Source of the DNA: Albifimbria verrucaria
Lineage: Eukaryota; Ascomycota; Sordariomycetes; Hypocreales; Stachybotryaceae
Length of the DNA stretch: 64,000 bases
Assembly (NCBI GenBank): GCA_020081605.1
Contig: JAHREC010000009.1
Span: forward strand, 4,960,001 to 5,024,000
Direction of reading: 5' to 3'
Position numbers and translations under genes: made by a program. Positions 23,043-33,964 of the stretch are shown in pieces (the first letter of the stretch is position 1; every line of letters begins with the position of its first letter). The notes below the pieces were generated by a model that saw only the letters and a list, made by a program, of their open reading frames with translations, searched no databases and had not been told where the DNA came from.

Positions 23043-25071
23043 TTAATTCGTATCGTCCCAAAGCCGCTGCTTTTGCTTGTTAACGAGAGGATGAGAGTGG
23101 CTGTGGCCCTCATGTTCATGATCCTCGTCCTCATCATCCCCAGGCCATTCAGGGAATCCATCGTCAAAGAGCTCCTCCAGCGCCTCGCGTTTGCTCATAT
23201 CATCCAGGTCTTTATTTCTCATGACTCGTTCCCAGTCTTCAAACTCGCTGTCGGTCAGGATGCAGGCATCAAGTAATGCTGCCAGTTTCTGACGCTCGAG
23301 TTTCTCTCCAATGAACACTAGTTCTTGCCGACGATCGCCCCATTCACCACCCTTGGCAATATCGTGCTGGACTAGACTGTCTATGCTGTTTTCTTCAGTA
23401 GTATATTCTTCGGGAGGCAGAGTGCAAAACCAAGGACGGCCACCGGTCAAGGTCAGCATTGCGCCAGCTTGCGACCACTCGCCTGCACGATGTGGTCGTG
23501 TGGCGAGAAAGAATTCGCCTTTGGATCGGAAGAGACGCGCAAAGACTGGGTGCGAGCGTTTATTCTCAAGAATCACCTGGTTAGAAGGCGTAACCAGGTC
23601 TTGTTCTGACTCTGCCGTAGACGGCTGTTCAAGCTTGGAAGGTGGAGGACTAGACTGAACCGTAGTTGCAGAATCCGCATTCTCAGAACCATCAGAGTCA
23701 TTATCACGATCTTCTGCGTCCACAATGACTATGTCACTGTCGTCGTCTTCCACATCCATCTCATCTTCTGCTTCATCGTCACTCTCTTCATGTTCCATCT
23801 GAAGAATAAACTTGTCATGCAACAATGCAAACAAGCGAAGCGGATGGAATGGGCGACGCTGGGAGTAGATGAAGCTCTGAACATTGTATTCTTCTGTTTC
23901 AGGCTTGGGAGTGACAACTTTCTTACCGTTGACCTTGAGAGAAGTTAGACTCGATACATATGAATGGAATACGCACGGCAAGCAAGAAATTCCTTACCTC
24001 ACGTATAGTCATTTCATGCAAGTCCTGGAGCCACCCGTAGCCTGTCTGGGCAAGCTCAAGGCTGAATAAACCAGTGTTGACGATTTCTTTTACATCAACA
24101 GCCCCGTGCGACGACTCAATAATCTTGGCCCGGTGATTAAGCTGTTTGATAAGAGTAATGATACGAGATTTCATGCTCGTGGTAACCTAACATTATTTAG
24201 TATCCATGGTTACCGCATATGCCTAGAGAAGGCGTACCATATCAATCTTGTTCAGGACAATGACGTCCGCGAACTCGATTTGATCGACCATTAAGTCCGA
24301 GACAGTTCGCTCGTCTTCGGGAGTCACATCATTTCTTCGTGATGATAGAAGGTCTTCTGTGTCAAAGTCGTTGAGGATAGTGAAGGCGTCTATTACAGTA
24401 ACAGTGGTATCGAGACGTGCGAATCGTTGCAAGCCGCCAGCTTCCTTACTTTGGCCAGTGAGCATATATCGGGTTAAGAAGGGAAGAACTTACACCTGCT
24501 TGAGGACTCTGAGCATGTCCTCATCCAAAGCCTCACCAGCGGCACCGGACATGTTGTCCATCTGCTCTGCCAACCTCTCATCGAATGTCTCGGCGACTTG
24601 TTCAGGCTCACTGATGCCGCTACTCTCGATAATGATGTAGTCAAACTGCTGGAGTTGTGAAAGTCGTACGAGCTCTTCGAGCAAATCTCCTCTCAAGGTG
24701 CAGCAGATGCAACCGTTTTGTAAAGCAATGACTTTCTCGTTCGTCTTGGTGACGCGATGGGTCTTCTTGATCAATGAAGCGTCCACGTTTATCCTGGAAT
24801 ATTCTTAGCAAGTTCATCCGTATTTCTTCGTCTCGATGTCTTACGCGCCAATGTCGTTCACGATGATAGCAATACGGAGGCCGTCATTGTTACGAAGGAT
24901 GTGCTGAAGCAGAGTGGTTTTTCCTGCGCCCTGATGATAATTAGAGCTTGATGCAATGGAAAGGGTAGCTTTACGTACCAAGAAACCGGAGAGGAGTGTT
25001 ACTGGGAGCGCTCGCGTCTTAGTCTTGGTTTTGCCAGACTTGGGCGTGGACTTGGAGCGAGTAGCGGGCAT
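23043..25071 (-). CDS. CobW/COG0523 (ZNG1-like) metallochaperone GTPase
   Basis: Start ATG at 25069-25071 ([14 protein letters not shown]). Intron removal gives [20 protein letters not shown] (Walker A), VNDIGAINVD, the metal-binding [11 protein letters not shown] (CxCC), [11 protein letters not shown] (Walker B region) and VLNKID (NKxD). The second half holds the CobW C-terminal domain ([17 protein letters not shown] ... [21 protein letters not shown]), with an acidic Asp/Glu-rich insert near 23700-23800. It ends in a histidine-rich tail with [10 protein letters not shown]. Introns fall near 24978-24932, 24842-24793, 24496-24460, 24240-24180 and 23995-23930. The gene appears intact. The family uses GTP hydrolysis to hand metal, often zinc, to client enzymes. 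It looks like a conserved cellular gene, not part of the metabolite pathway. Confidence 0.9.
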
Positions 25072-26209
25072 CGTGAATGACTGGCTACAACAAGGTGAGG
25101 TTCCAAAGGAGAATGGAAATGAATAAAGAGAAGTTCGAGAAGTGAAATATAAAGGGCGACCAAGTTCATAAGTAACCTTTCACATGCATCGCCGTTGAGA
25201 AGCTCGTGGACATCAAGGTGCCCAAGGCAGTCATCAAGGGACTCAATCTGGGGTTAGTCCTCACAACAATGCGAATGGATCCAAATTCCACCTAATGATA
25301 AAACCATAATTAGTAATACAGAATCGATTGGGAAACCAGTGTGTGGAGGGATGATGATTAGACCGACTCAGGGGACAGAATTCCAGCTGATGGGACGCCG
25401 CTGTTGTGAAGTGACTGGAGGACGAACAAACTCGAGACTAAACACCGTCTGAGCTTTTAAACAATTGATTCTTGTGGTTTATTAACTCTTTTTAGGATTG
25501 CAAGCTAACGTGCCTAGAAGACTCCATTGCTACCCTTACGCACCGAATACTCTCATCCATACGCCGTCTTCACACGGCTCACCTCTATTGCTCGAAGCAT
25601 TCAATGCTAGAAGGATTGCACATTCAACCCGAATGCACCGCCCAGTTCGACGTCCCAACAAGACATTCACGCACATATTTCTAGTTTTGTTGAGCATGGT
25701 CTCCGGGAGCCATTGTTGAGCTCTATTTATAGTTTGTCTCTGCTTGTAACTGGAGCGAAGACAAACTTATTTGACCACATTGCGATGCTGCTACTTAGGT
25801 CTATTTACTATGCTGAGGAATTGCGTATCATTTTGATACAGATGCTTGGTGCGGTAAATGTAGTTACTTGGTGTTTGGCGAACATAGAACATCAGCAACG
25901 TCCCATTTCGGCAGATCGTCCTCAGAGACAAAGACCCATAGAGCACAAAAGACCTGAAATAAACGAGATGCAATGGCAGCTTAAGGCGTATATATGTGAC
26001 AGCGGTACCGCCCATCGAGTCATTTTTATGATTTTTAATGGTGCATTTAGTATGTAACGTGGTCAAGATACCCGTTGCTGCCCACAATACCCGTCGGCTT
26101 CTTTAGTATGAACCACCTGGCATATCAGAGCCGGGAAAATGGTTCAATTGTGGACTTTAGAACGGTATTCCTAATTCTCTCCATCTTATCCTAGTACGTC
26201 TAGCATGCC
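25072..26209. other. Intergenic
   Basis: About 1.1 kb between the CobW start and the SnoaL-like stop. Short overlapping frames on both strands near 25713-26087 show no family features. I see nothing I can name. Confidence 0.5.
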
Positions 26210-26632
26210 TTACGAGATCTGCTCAATGATTGAGGCGAAGTCAATGAAAGGCCAAACATGACTAAACTTTCCATCCGCCACACGATAGAGCGTGAGCTCT
26301 GTCGTTTTTATACGACGACCAGTTGCCTGGATTCCCTGAAAAGTGCCTTGATGCGTAGCCGTAATGTCGAAATGCACAGCCAGGTATTCGCCGTCGAGTG
26401 TGAGGCGCCGAATTTCCCATCGCCAGTCAGGGAATGCCTCTACAAGGGGTTTGAACCGGTCTATGGCCTTGGAGGATGGGCAGGACTCATCATTGATATT
26501 GATAGGCGACGTGTAAAACTCCTCCACTGACTTGTAATCCTGTGCATTACAGTAGTCGATATAGGTCCGGTAGCGGGATTTGATTTGATCGCTCTGGTTG
26601 GTTCCAGATCGGATCGCTTGTTGGCTTGCCAT
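26210..26632 (-). CDS. SnoaL-like / NTF2-fold protein
   Basis: A single intact frame of 140 residues starting MASQQAIRSGTNQSD. The pattern SRYRTYIDYCNAQDY, then FKPLVEAFPDWRWEIRRLTL, AVHFDITATHQGTFQGI, GRRIKTTELTLYRV and GKFSHVWPFIDFASI is that of SnoaL-like polyketide cyclase or ester cyclase domains, which form a small alpha+beta cone. These act as aldol cyclases, isomerases or hydroxylases, or have no known activity. In a region with monooxygenases a tailoring role is possible, but solitary SnoaL proteins are also widespread in fungi. It ends about 930 bases upstream of the neighbouring FAD monooxygenase's stop and reads on the same strand. Confidence 0.8.
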   Translation of the reverse strand: MASQQAIRSGTNQSDQIKSRYRTYIDYCNAQDYKSVEEFYTSPININDESCPSSKAIDRFKPLVEAFPDWRWEIRRLTLDGEYLAVHFDITATHQGTFQGIQATGRRIKTTELTLYRVADGKFSHVWPFIDFASIIEQIS

Positions 26633-27136
26633 TGCTATGTCAGAGATCTACCAAGGAGGTCAACAGCGTTAAAAACATGAGAGATACACAGAATGAGAGA
26701 GCGGAGCTCACGGTCGGTGACAAAGGTGAAGGGATTTTGTTTTCACAGCCAGGATGGATGTATGTGTTGGACACAAATTGAGAGTGAGTTGGGATTATAG
26801 GGAGAAAAGCCTTCTCTAATATACAAACAATTGCTAAGCAGATCCAGTTACCTGTCCAGCTGACCCGGCGACTAAACAGGAAGTTATGGCGATATAACTG
26901 AATCGCGTATTGAATGCAACATCCAAGATGAGTATTCATACTTATTTGAGTACGCCAAGCGGGAATGCTGCTTTATGATTTGTGATGAGACATTGATGCG
27001 GGGATTCGGGTATGCAATGCGTCAGACGAAAACAACTGACCACTCCCTTAACAACTCCTTCATCTAAGGCCTACAGGAGCGACCAAGAAATGCGGTGCAT
27101 CAGCCCCTTCATTTGCTTAGTCCAGATGGCAGCAGC
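26633..27136. other. Intergenic: SnoaL-like promoter
   Basis: A 99-codon minus-strand frame at 26640-26939 lies directly upstream of the SnoaL-like ATG. It has biased hydrophobic content but no family features, and is more likely leader or promoter sequence. Confidence 0.4.
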
Positions 27137-28650
27137 TCATTGTCCTGCAGCTAGAAGTCTGGAAACTTCCTCTGCCACGTCATATTCGCAAACTTTTCGA
27201 TAATTCTTAGTCGCGAGATTTGGAAACATCCCTATGAAGCAAAATCAATCAGTATCTGCCAATAGCCAAGGTTATATCATGGGTCTTACCGAAGAGCTTC
27301 ATGAAGCCATACATCATATACTCTTGAATGACTCCCATCTCGCGCTTAGAGTTCTGCATACGTCGTGCTGCTTCTAAAATCTCCTGTACGTGAGGTCGCC
27401 GCAGGGTTACGTACAACTTAGCTGCTCCGTTGATAGCTTCCTTTTGGGCTGTCGGCTCTTGCTTTTACCCTCAAGACTGCCTAGCTGGTGAGCTAACAAT
27501 ATTGCCAGAGCCTCGCAGTCCTCCAATGCTTGCGAGGACCCTTGGCCAGAAGTTGAGGGCAATGCGTGGGCAGCGTCGCCTACCAGGATTATGCCATCTC
27601 GTTCCCAGGTAGGCAATGGAGGCACCGTCCATGTCGGATACATGCTCTGAATACTGGCTGCTTGGATGATGTGCTGCACAACAGGGTCGCCCCATAGACC
27701 GTGTCTTTGGCGTAGCTTACGCATTACATCCTCGGTGTCCAAAGACTTGTGATTCTCAGGACACTCTTTTATTGCATATGTCGACCACCAAGCGACTGAG
27801 TCTCCAGGCTCGGATACATGATACGGCGAGTCGCGGTGTGGCGCATCAGGGGCGCTATTGGAGAAGAAATAGCCAAAGAATCCGTTCCCGCCAAAAATGA
27901 AATTAAGGGATCCTTTTTCGACAAGGTCCTTGATTGTTGATGATGGGATGAAACCCCAACCCCGACAAGACCCCTGGACTTGTATATCAGACTTGTTTTT
28001 TCTAACCAACCTGTGGATAAACTTACTCGTAATGGGGTCGGTACAGATCTTCTTCTGTATCGGAGAAGATAGCTCTCCTTGTAGTAGAACGAATACCGTC
28101 CGCACCTATGACCAGATCTGCCTCGACTTCAGGGCTGCCATCAGCAAACTTAACGAGATTGCGACCCTCTGAGCGGGATACAACCTCAAGAACACGTTTT
28201 TGACAATATGATGTGTCGGTATTCGCGTGCGCAGGCAGCGCCAAAGGGAATGTCGACTGCTTGTGACTTGGCACATGGGTGGCGCGTTGTCTCGCGAAGA
28301 TGCGCTCCCAGCAACTTGAGAGTCCATCCGCATCAGCAGGTAGCCATCTTTATTTTTCATGTTCGAGTGCGATACCGTGTATCCTCCTTTCACGATATCA
28401 CGAAGCAACTCTGTGTCAAGTCGCTTCAAAACATTTAGTCCGTTAGGAGCGATGCCCAGACCACCGCCCACAACAAGGGTTGACGAGTGTGTAACACCCT
28501 CACCCCGCTGTTCCGAGGTAGTGTCCTCGTGCGTGTCATAGGCTTCGTAGATTGTAATCTCATGGTCATTTTCGTCGCTAGGAGGTGTTTCCGGAGTTCC
28601 AAGTAGGCCGCACAGCCAGCAATGCCAGCACCAATGATAACAATCTTCAT
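27137..28650 (-). CDS. FAD-dependent aromatic monooxygenase (salicylate-hydroxylase-like)
   Basis: Start ATG at 28648-28650, because MKIVIIGAGIAGCAAYLEL supplies the GxGxxG dinucleotide-binding motif at once. Next come EITIYEAYD, SSRHSLWRCLRTRIP, LVIGADGIRS (the DG motif) and GIILVGDAAHALPSTSGQG (the GD motif), followed by ALEDCEALAILL. The last exon after an intron near 27290-27225 reads MFPNLATKNYRKVCEYDVAEEV and stops at 27137-27139. Total length is about 450 residues, normal for group A flavoprotein monooxygenases. Single-base breaks lie near 28590, 28197-28201 (A run in coding sense), 27954-27957 (G run) and 27470. The family hydroxylates phenols or benzoates with NAD(P)H and O2. The real substrate could be a cluster intermediate or a plant phenolic. 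Confidence 0.85.
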
Positions 28651-29182
28651 GGCGTGGACGCAAAAGCCCAAACAAGACAGTTGAGTAAGAGTCTGCAGCT
28701 TTCGTGGAAGATTGGCCTATACAAAGCTAAACCTGAGATACATGGAATTATTGTTCTTCTTATTGATGCCCGGTGACGCGCGTCATTGTCGCGGACTCTC
28801 TATCTTTCGGCGCTTTCGGGTTAAGTTCAGCCACTTTACCATGCATCTCTTCCACTGTGTACGTCACGTGTATGCTCCGTATTCAGCTAAACTTATACGA
28901 TAGATACGATAGGGTTACAATATTCACGTAATCTTCTCTCTTACTCTGACCATCGTTAAAAACACATCCCAAGGGGCTGATGCTGCCTCTGTTGACCCAG
29001 CCATGAACAGTGGGGGAACATTTGATGTGGTCGGCAGCAAATTGTTGGTAGATTATTACATTAGGAAATAAATAACTCATGACCGGATTGTATTCCAGCA
29101 TATGACTTCGAGGAAATGACCCTATATGATTCCCACACAACAAAAGTCTTGAATAGCCACCCTTTAGGTTATGTCTTTCAAA
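28651..29182. other. Intergenic
   Basis: About 530 bases between two leftward genes, with no supported coding sequence. It includes the probable promoter of the FAD monooxygenase. Confidence 0.45.
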
Positions 29183-30921
29183 TCACCCAAATGGCGTCTG
29201 GCTACCCAGGGCAGCACCGGGGAATTGTGCTGCAAAGTCGTCGTTGTAGTTCGCTAAGATAGATGCTTAGCTCTTTCCCATAAAATATAAGCTAAATGCT
29301 CCCAAGAAGGATAACTATCTAGCTCTTACAGTAACATATACTAGAATCGAAAGATATTTACTTACAAATGGTGGCGCAATTTGGATCGATAAACGGGCTC
29401 AAAGTACTAGAGAGCAAGCTCAGAGCAATTCCTAAAACCGTGCCAACAAAACGGCTGCGCAGTATATCAGGAGTCACTGCTAGGGTCAACTGGTAGAAGT
29501 AGCAAACAAATTTAGGTGGATCAAGCAGGTCGGTGAGTCTGTAAGCTCCTCCAGTAATGTCACCGAGATTGATACCTGTAAATGAATTGACAGTACCAGT
29601 GTTTCCTCCCACCGAGATGACATCAGGAACTGTCTGCGCCATAGTGAGAAGATCCTGAATCACAGAGAGTGCAGTGTACTCATTCAATATTCCAACAGGT
29701 CGGCGATACCAGTTATTAGGGATTCTCTCATGGCCTGTTGTATGGGATAGAGTCCCGTCGGGATTCTCGGTAATGGCAAAGAATGATTTAAGGGTTGCCT
29801 TGTCGAGTATTCCATCAGGATATTCGGAAGAATGGTTTGACATGAGGCGCGCTAGAACAGAGCCGTATCAATTAGTTGGATCGATAGTATTTTGATATAA
29901 ATTGCAGAGTGGTTGAGAGACTTACGTATGAAGGCGTGTGCTGTGCTCGATACCAAGGCCCCAGAGGAGGCCAAAAGAAATATGGATTGGTGGTCTTCGA
30001 CAGGTTCAAAGTGTAGTTCCGGTGTTTTGTTCTTTCAAGGTTAGATGAATCTCAAATGAAGCTCGTCAATTATTTCCGCTTACATGACGCCCAAGTCGTA
30101 ATTTGGAGTTGCGTCATCCTTGGCAATGTCATATAATGCTTTGAAGGTGCTCACGCGAAGGCTTGCAACATCGCCGTTGTAAAGGTAGTAGTCTATGCGA
30201 AGTTAGTGGCCTTGGAATCATAAAAACCCAATGGCTTACTCGCCTCCACGTCCAGCGCTCGCATCCGCCTCGTATTTATTATGACTTCCACTCAGCCCGT
30301 TACCCTTACCAAGAATAGGCAACCCTAGTAATGGTGGAGGAGGACCCCTGATGCTCCAAGTTTGTGTCAATGGGTCACCAGATACAAGCGTGGCCAAAAG
30401 ATCAAGGGAGTGCCAGCATCCAAAGACAGACCATACACCTGCCGGCTTGCAGTTGCGGCCTGTGTCAAACTAACAATGCCATTCCTAAGCGTAGATCAGC
30501 ATAGGATAAATAGAGTATAGAACTATTAGAAGCATTTACCTAGGAAGATAGCCATGATTTGACAACGCATTCAAACCGGGGCATGGCCCCTGACTAGGTA
30601 TAGGTTATCAGTGATTAGGTTCCAGAATAGATGGTGACAGTGCTCGATAAACCCACAGATCATTCGGTCCCGGAGCAATCCAGGCGTTCGTTCCGGATAC
30701 TGAGATTTTTGAGCGACAGGATCGAACACAGATGCCTGTCTCTTCTTCGTGTGTTGTTTTAAGTCAGCACCGTGATTTCTAGCTAGAAGCTCTGCGATGT
30801 TCTTGAGCTCAACATCGGAAGCACCTCCTTCTGCAACAGCTGAGCGTTTAAAAGGACACAAAGCTGCCACGAGCAATAAATCAAAACAGAAGAGAGTGAT
30901 TAAGAAGGTTGTCAAAATCAT
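29183..30921 (-). CDS. Haem-thiolate peroxidase (chloroperoxidase / unspecific peroxygenase family)
   Basis: Start ATG at 30919-30921; MILTTFLITLFCFDLLLVAA is a signal peptide or anchor. The haem-ligand motif appears as GPCPGLNALSNHGYLPRNG (PCP with the cysteine). Later come GDVASLRVSTFKAL, a TTNPYFFWPP stretch, GHERIPNNWYRRP and GNTGTVNSFTG followed by GGAYRL, all diagnostic of PF01328 proteins. The final short exon reads NYNDDFAAQFPGAALGSQT and stops at 29183-29185. I count at least six introns. Lost single bases at 30706-30710 (A run) and 29959-29962 (G run) break the frame. I did not find a clear EHD catalytic tripeptide because the middle exons are poorly resolved. The family oxygenates or halogenates small molecules, usually outside the cell. 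Confidence 0.82.
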
Positions 30922-32656
30922 GGCTGTCTCGGGGCTTTGGATTGGGGAAGAAATATGCTTCTGGGTGACAAGTAAAGGTTCTTTCTATAGTCTTCTTTAC
31001 TTCATAGTTTCGACTCTTTCAAATCCCCAATGGTAACGGGGCACAGTCTATGATAGCTTTATAATTTAGATTGCAACTTTTCTGCTTGCCTGCCGGTCAT
31101 TGATGGCACCACGAGATTTGATCACACATAGCAAATCTCAGCTTCAGCTCAGCCGCAACACATCACCTAGACGTAATACTTGCAAGAAATTTTCCTTTTC
31201 GAAATTTCTGCACGAGTTGAGCAGTATCTTGCCTGCCGCCCTTCCACATCACATGATTAAGAGAGGTGTGGAAGCAAATTTCATGTGGTTATTATGTTTG
31301 CTTTTGCCTTAGCGGTCGAGTGGCTGCGCTCGTGTGACGAGATATAAAATCACAGGCCAACCACGATTTATAGCAGGACACCCTATGAGCGAATTAAGTT
31401 CTGAATCTAACTGGGCTTAGTATCTCATATCCTTGACTTTCGATATAGCACATCAAGTTTCAAGTCCTCATAGGGTATCCAAATAAAGATGAAGCCCAAC
31501 GTCGAAGTCTTCCTTAACATCTTGCTGAATAGTGCATGCATATATGTCTCATATTACATGAATGAATGCTATGAATGGATGTGTGATCGAGATTAGAGCT
31601 TAAACATGACGTGCCAAGTCGCCCAAGGGAGGTTGGTTCAAATGTCCCTGAAAAGTACACCAAATACACCAACATCCAAGATTAAGAGGATGGTCCATTA
31701 AAATATCACCGATGGGGTTCCTTGCACTGGCCAGGAGCAGCCTGTAGTCCACTGTTCTGAAATCATTTCGCAAATGGTTACAAAATAAAATTCCAGCCCT
31801 TGAACAGCTTTCTATTATTAATTTTGAGTAATGTCGATTCCGATTACGTTAAATATCAGCTTTGAACGTTCTTTGTCAACCCACAACGAAAGTTCTTAGG
31901 CTTATCAATTGCAATCGAGACAGCCCAACAGATATGACACTGTAATGGCTATGCTTTGCTTCTACATAATCAGACTATATCCTAAGACCAATTAGCGTGT
32001 TTGAGAAACAGCCGCATCCAAGGGGCTCATACAGCGGAAGCTTAGTTTACTTGACCAGGATATATCTTGCAGCCTCATTGCGGCAGCAAGGGCGAGCCTC
32101 CATTTCTGCAAGGAGACAGTGGATCACCAGTGGCGGTATCCTAGAACTGATTAGGTACCAATCCTAATTTCGGTAGGTGGTCTAGCTGAAACTGGAATAT
32201 TCCCCGTTCTTCTCCGGGCCAGTGGGTTTAGAGGCTGACTCGGAGGTTTTCAGTGAATCGAAAGACTAGTCGATGGACCAAGATTCTTCCTGGACGCTCC
32301 ACAAGTATCCATAAAGTGGACTTGAGCTCAGAAAACATACGATTGACATTATGCTACCACACCTGGTAACTGGTGGTCATTGCTCTGTATAGTGTTTTGT
32401 GCTGGCATGGGTTGGATACTATGCACCGATACCCATGATACGTCGAATGAAGGAAAGTTGAACCATTAGTTGCTCCCTGATCCCCACTGGATGAAATTCG
32501 ACGCTATGCTAGCTTTTCGCTTGTTTCTGATCTTGCCAGTCTAGCTAACTGCCAGCCGCCTCCGCGATGTTAATCTGAACAGTTACGCCTAGTCATTGCT
32601 ATAGCGTTTTCTTTCTTTCGTTTCCATCCTTTCGCGTCTGCAGCCAATACAACAAG
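30922..32656. other. Long divergent intergenic region
   Basis: About 1.7 kb between the peroxidase start (leftward) and the CFEM-like gene (rightward). I see only short frames without family features, and no repeat or RNA gene. It marks the change from the metabolic to the surface-protein part of the window. Confidence 0.5.
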
Positions 32657-33647
32657 ATGGCGGTAACGAGAGCTCAGATTCTCGTCACGTTTTTCATGCT
32701 CGCTGGTATGCTAACTCCGCGAGTACAAGCCAAATATTGGCTAAATCAACTCGAGAACTATGACTCGCTGCCCGTCTGCGCTGAGGGTCCTATTAGCCAG
32801 ATCGTGCGGAACATGGTTGCAGGCTGCGGCGATGGAGGTAGAGCGACATCATATGATTGCTTCTGTACTGAGAGCTCCGAAGAATTCAGAGACATCATAG
32901 CGACCTCGGTTTCCAAGCAATGCAAGCACACTGGCTCTGAAGTGGCCAGTGCTACCAGTCTTTTCCACGAATATTGTCAGCTAGGAAAAAATGCTGGCAA
33001 CGACGCAGTTGACTCAAAAACTGAAGCCACGAGTAAGTGAATACGAATATTTATTGTCCTAGTTCTAAATCATTACAGCCACTTCGGAACCTCCCGAAAG
33101 AAAGACCACAGCCCTAGCATCGATGAGAACTACCAGCACGACGATGCCACCGATCACGACAAGCGCTTCGCAAGACACTACATCAATGCAACCTCTTTCT
33201 ACGGAATCAAACACATTGAAAGAACCGAGCGAGGCAGAGTTGCCAAATAGCGGCCTCTCCGTGGGCTCCAAAGTTGCTATTGGAGTTTGCGTTCCTCTCG
33301 GCCTCCTTGCAATAGGATTTGCGATATTCTTCCTTATCAGGCGGCGCAAATCTAAGGGCCGTCATATCTTGGACGATGATGGTATCCTTCTAGCCAGAAA
33401 AAACAACCAGCCTTTCGAGATTCCGGGTTCTCAGCCAAAGCAGGTAGATCCGTCGCATGATGCAGCATCAAGCAGATTTCCGGTTCATAGCTCCACGGTT
33501 TCCAGTCCTACGGCCCATACGAATGACAAGCAGGAGCTGGAGAGTGTGTCGCCTATGGCAGAACTGAGCGGCATAACACATACAGTGGAGTTACCTGCAC
33601 CTGTTCCCAAGACTCACCAGGGCTACGTCCACGAAGAAATTAAGTAG
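32657..33647 (+). CDS. CFEM-like single-pass membrane protein
   Basis: Start ATG at 32657; the signal peptide is MAVTRAQILVTFFMLAGMLT with cleavage near VQA. The ectodomain has six cysteines, including LPVCAEG, AGCGDGG, SYDCFCTES and KQCKHTG, a CFEM-like spacing though short of the usual eight. One intron (about 33032-33078) joins in frame to a Thr/Ser-rich stalk. A transmembrane helix (VAIGVCVPLGLLAIGFAIFF) and a basic stop-transfer RRRKSKGR follow. The cytoplasmic tail of about 110 residues ends YVHEEIK. The gene is intact. Fungal proteins of this layout are cell-surface receptors or wall-linked proteins; function here is unknown. Confidence 0.82.
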
Positions 33648-33964
33648 ATTTACGCCCAAGCGCATTGCAACTTTTAGTTTATAGTATATTTAATTCCTTT
33701 CACCCTAATTAATGTCTATCTTATTCTTCGGCGCGACGTCATGCAATGCCCTGTGCTGATAAATCTCCTAAAAGAGTGGTATCTTGTGCGCCCTTCCCCA
33801 GCTCCTAACTCAAGTCAAAAGAATCCGATACCCTACGTAAAACGAGGCTAAAGCAAAAACAAAAAACAAAAGACAGTTGCATTACGATGTTTTATCCTTG
33901 TCGTAGGCGGCTCTGCAGCCAGACAAAATTCATCAAAACGACTATACAGAGTTAGCTTGGATCT
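33648..33964. other. Convergent intergenic spacer
   Basis: About 320 bases of AT-rich shared 3' flank; nothing supported. Confidence 0.4.

Noticed and set aside
26640..26939. 99-codon minus-strand frame upstream of the SnoaL-like gene
   Set aside because: No family motif. It directly abuts the SnoaL ATG and fits leader or promoter sequence better.
1..31000. Interpretation of the left region as a dead, pseudogenised cluster
   Set aside because: Breaks are almost all single missing bases in homopolymers, and conserved active-site motifs survive. The same breaks hit the housekeeping HAL2-type gene, so consensus error is more likely.
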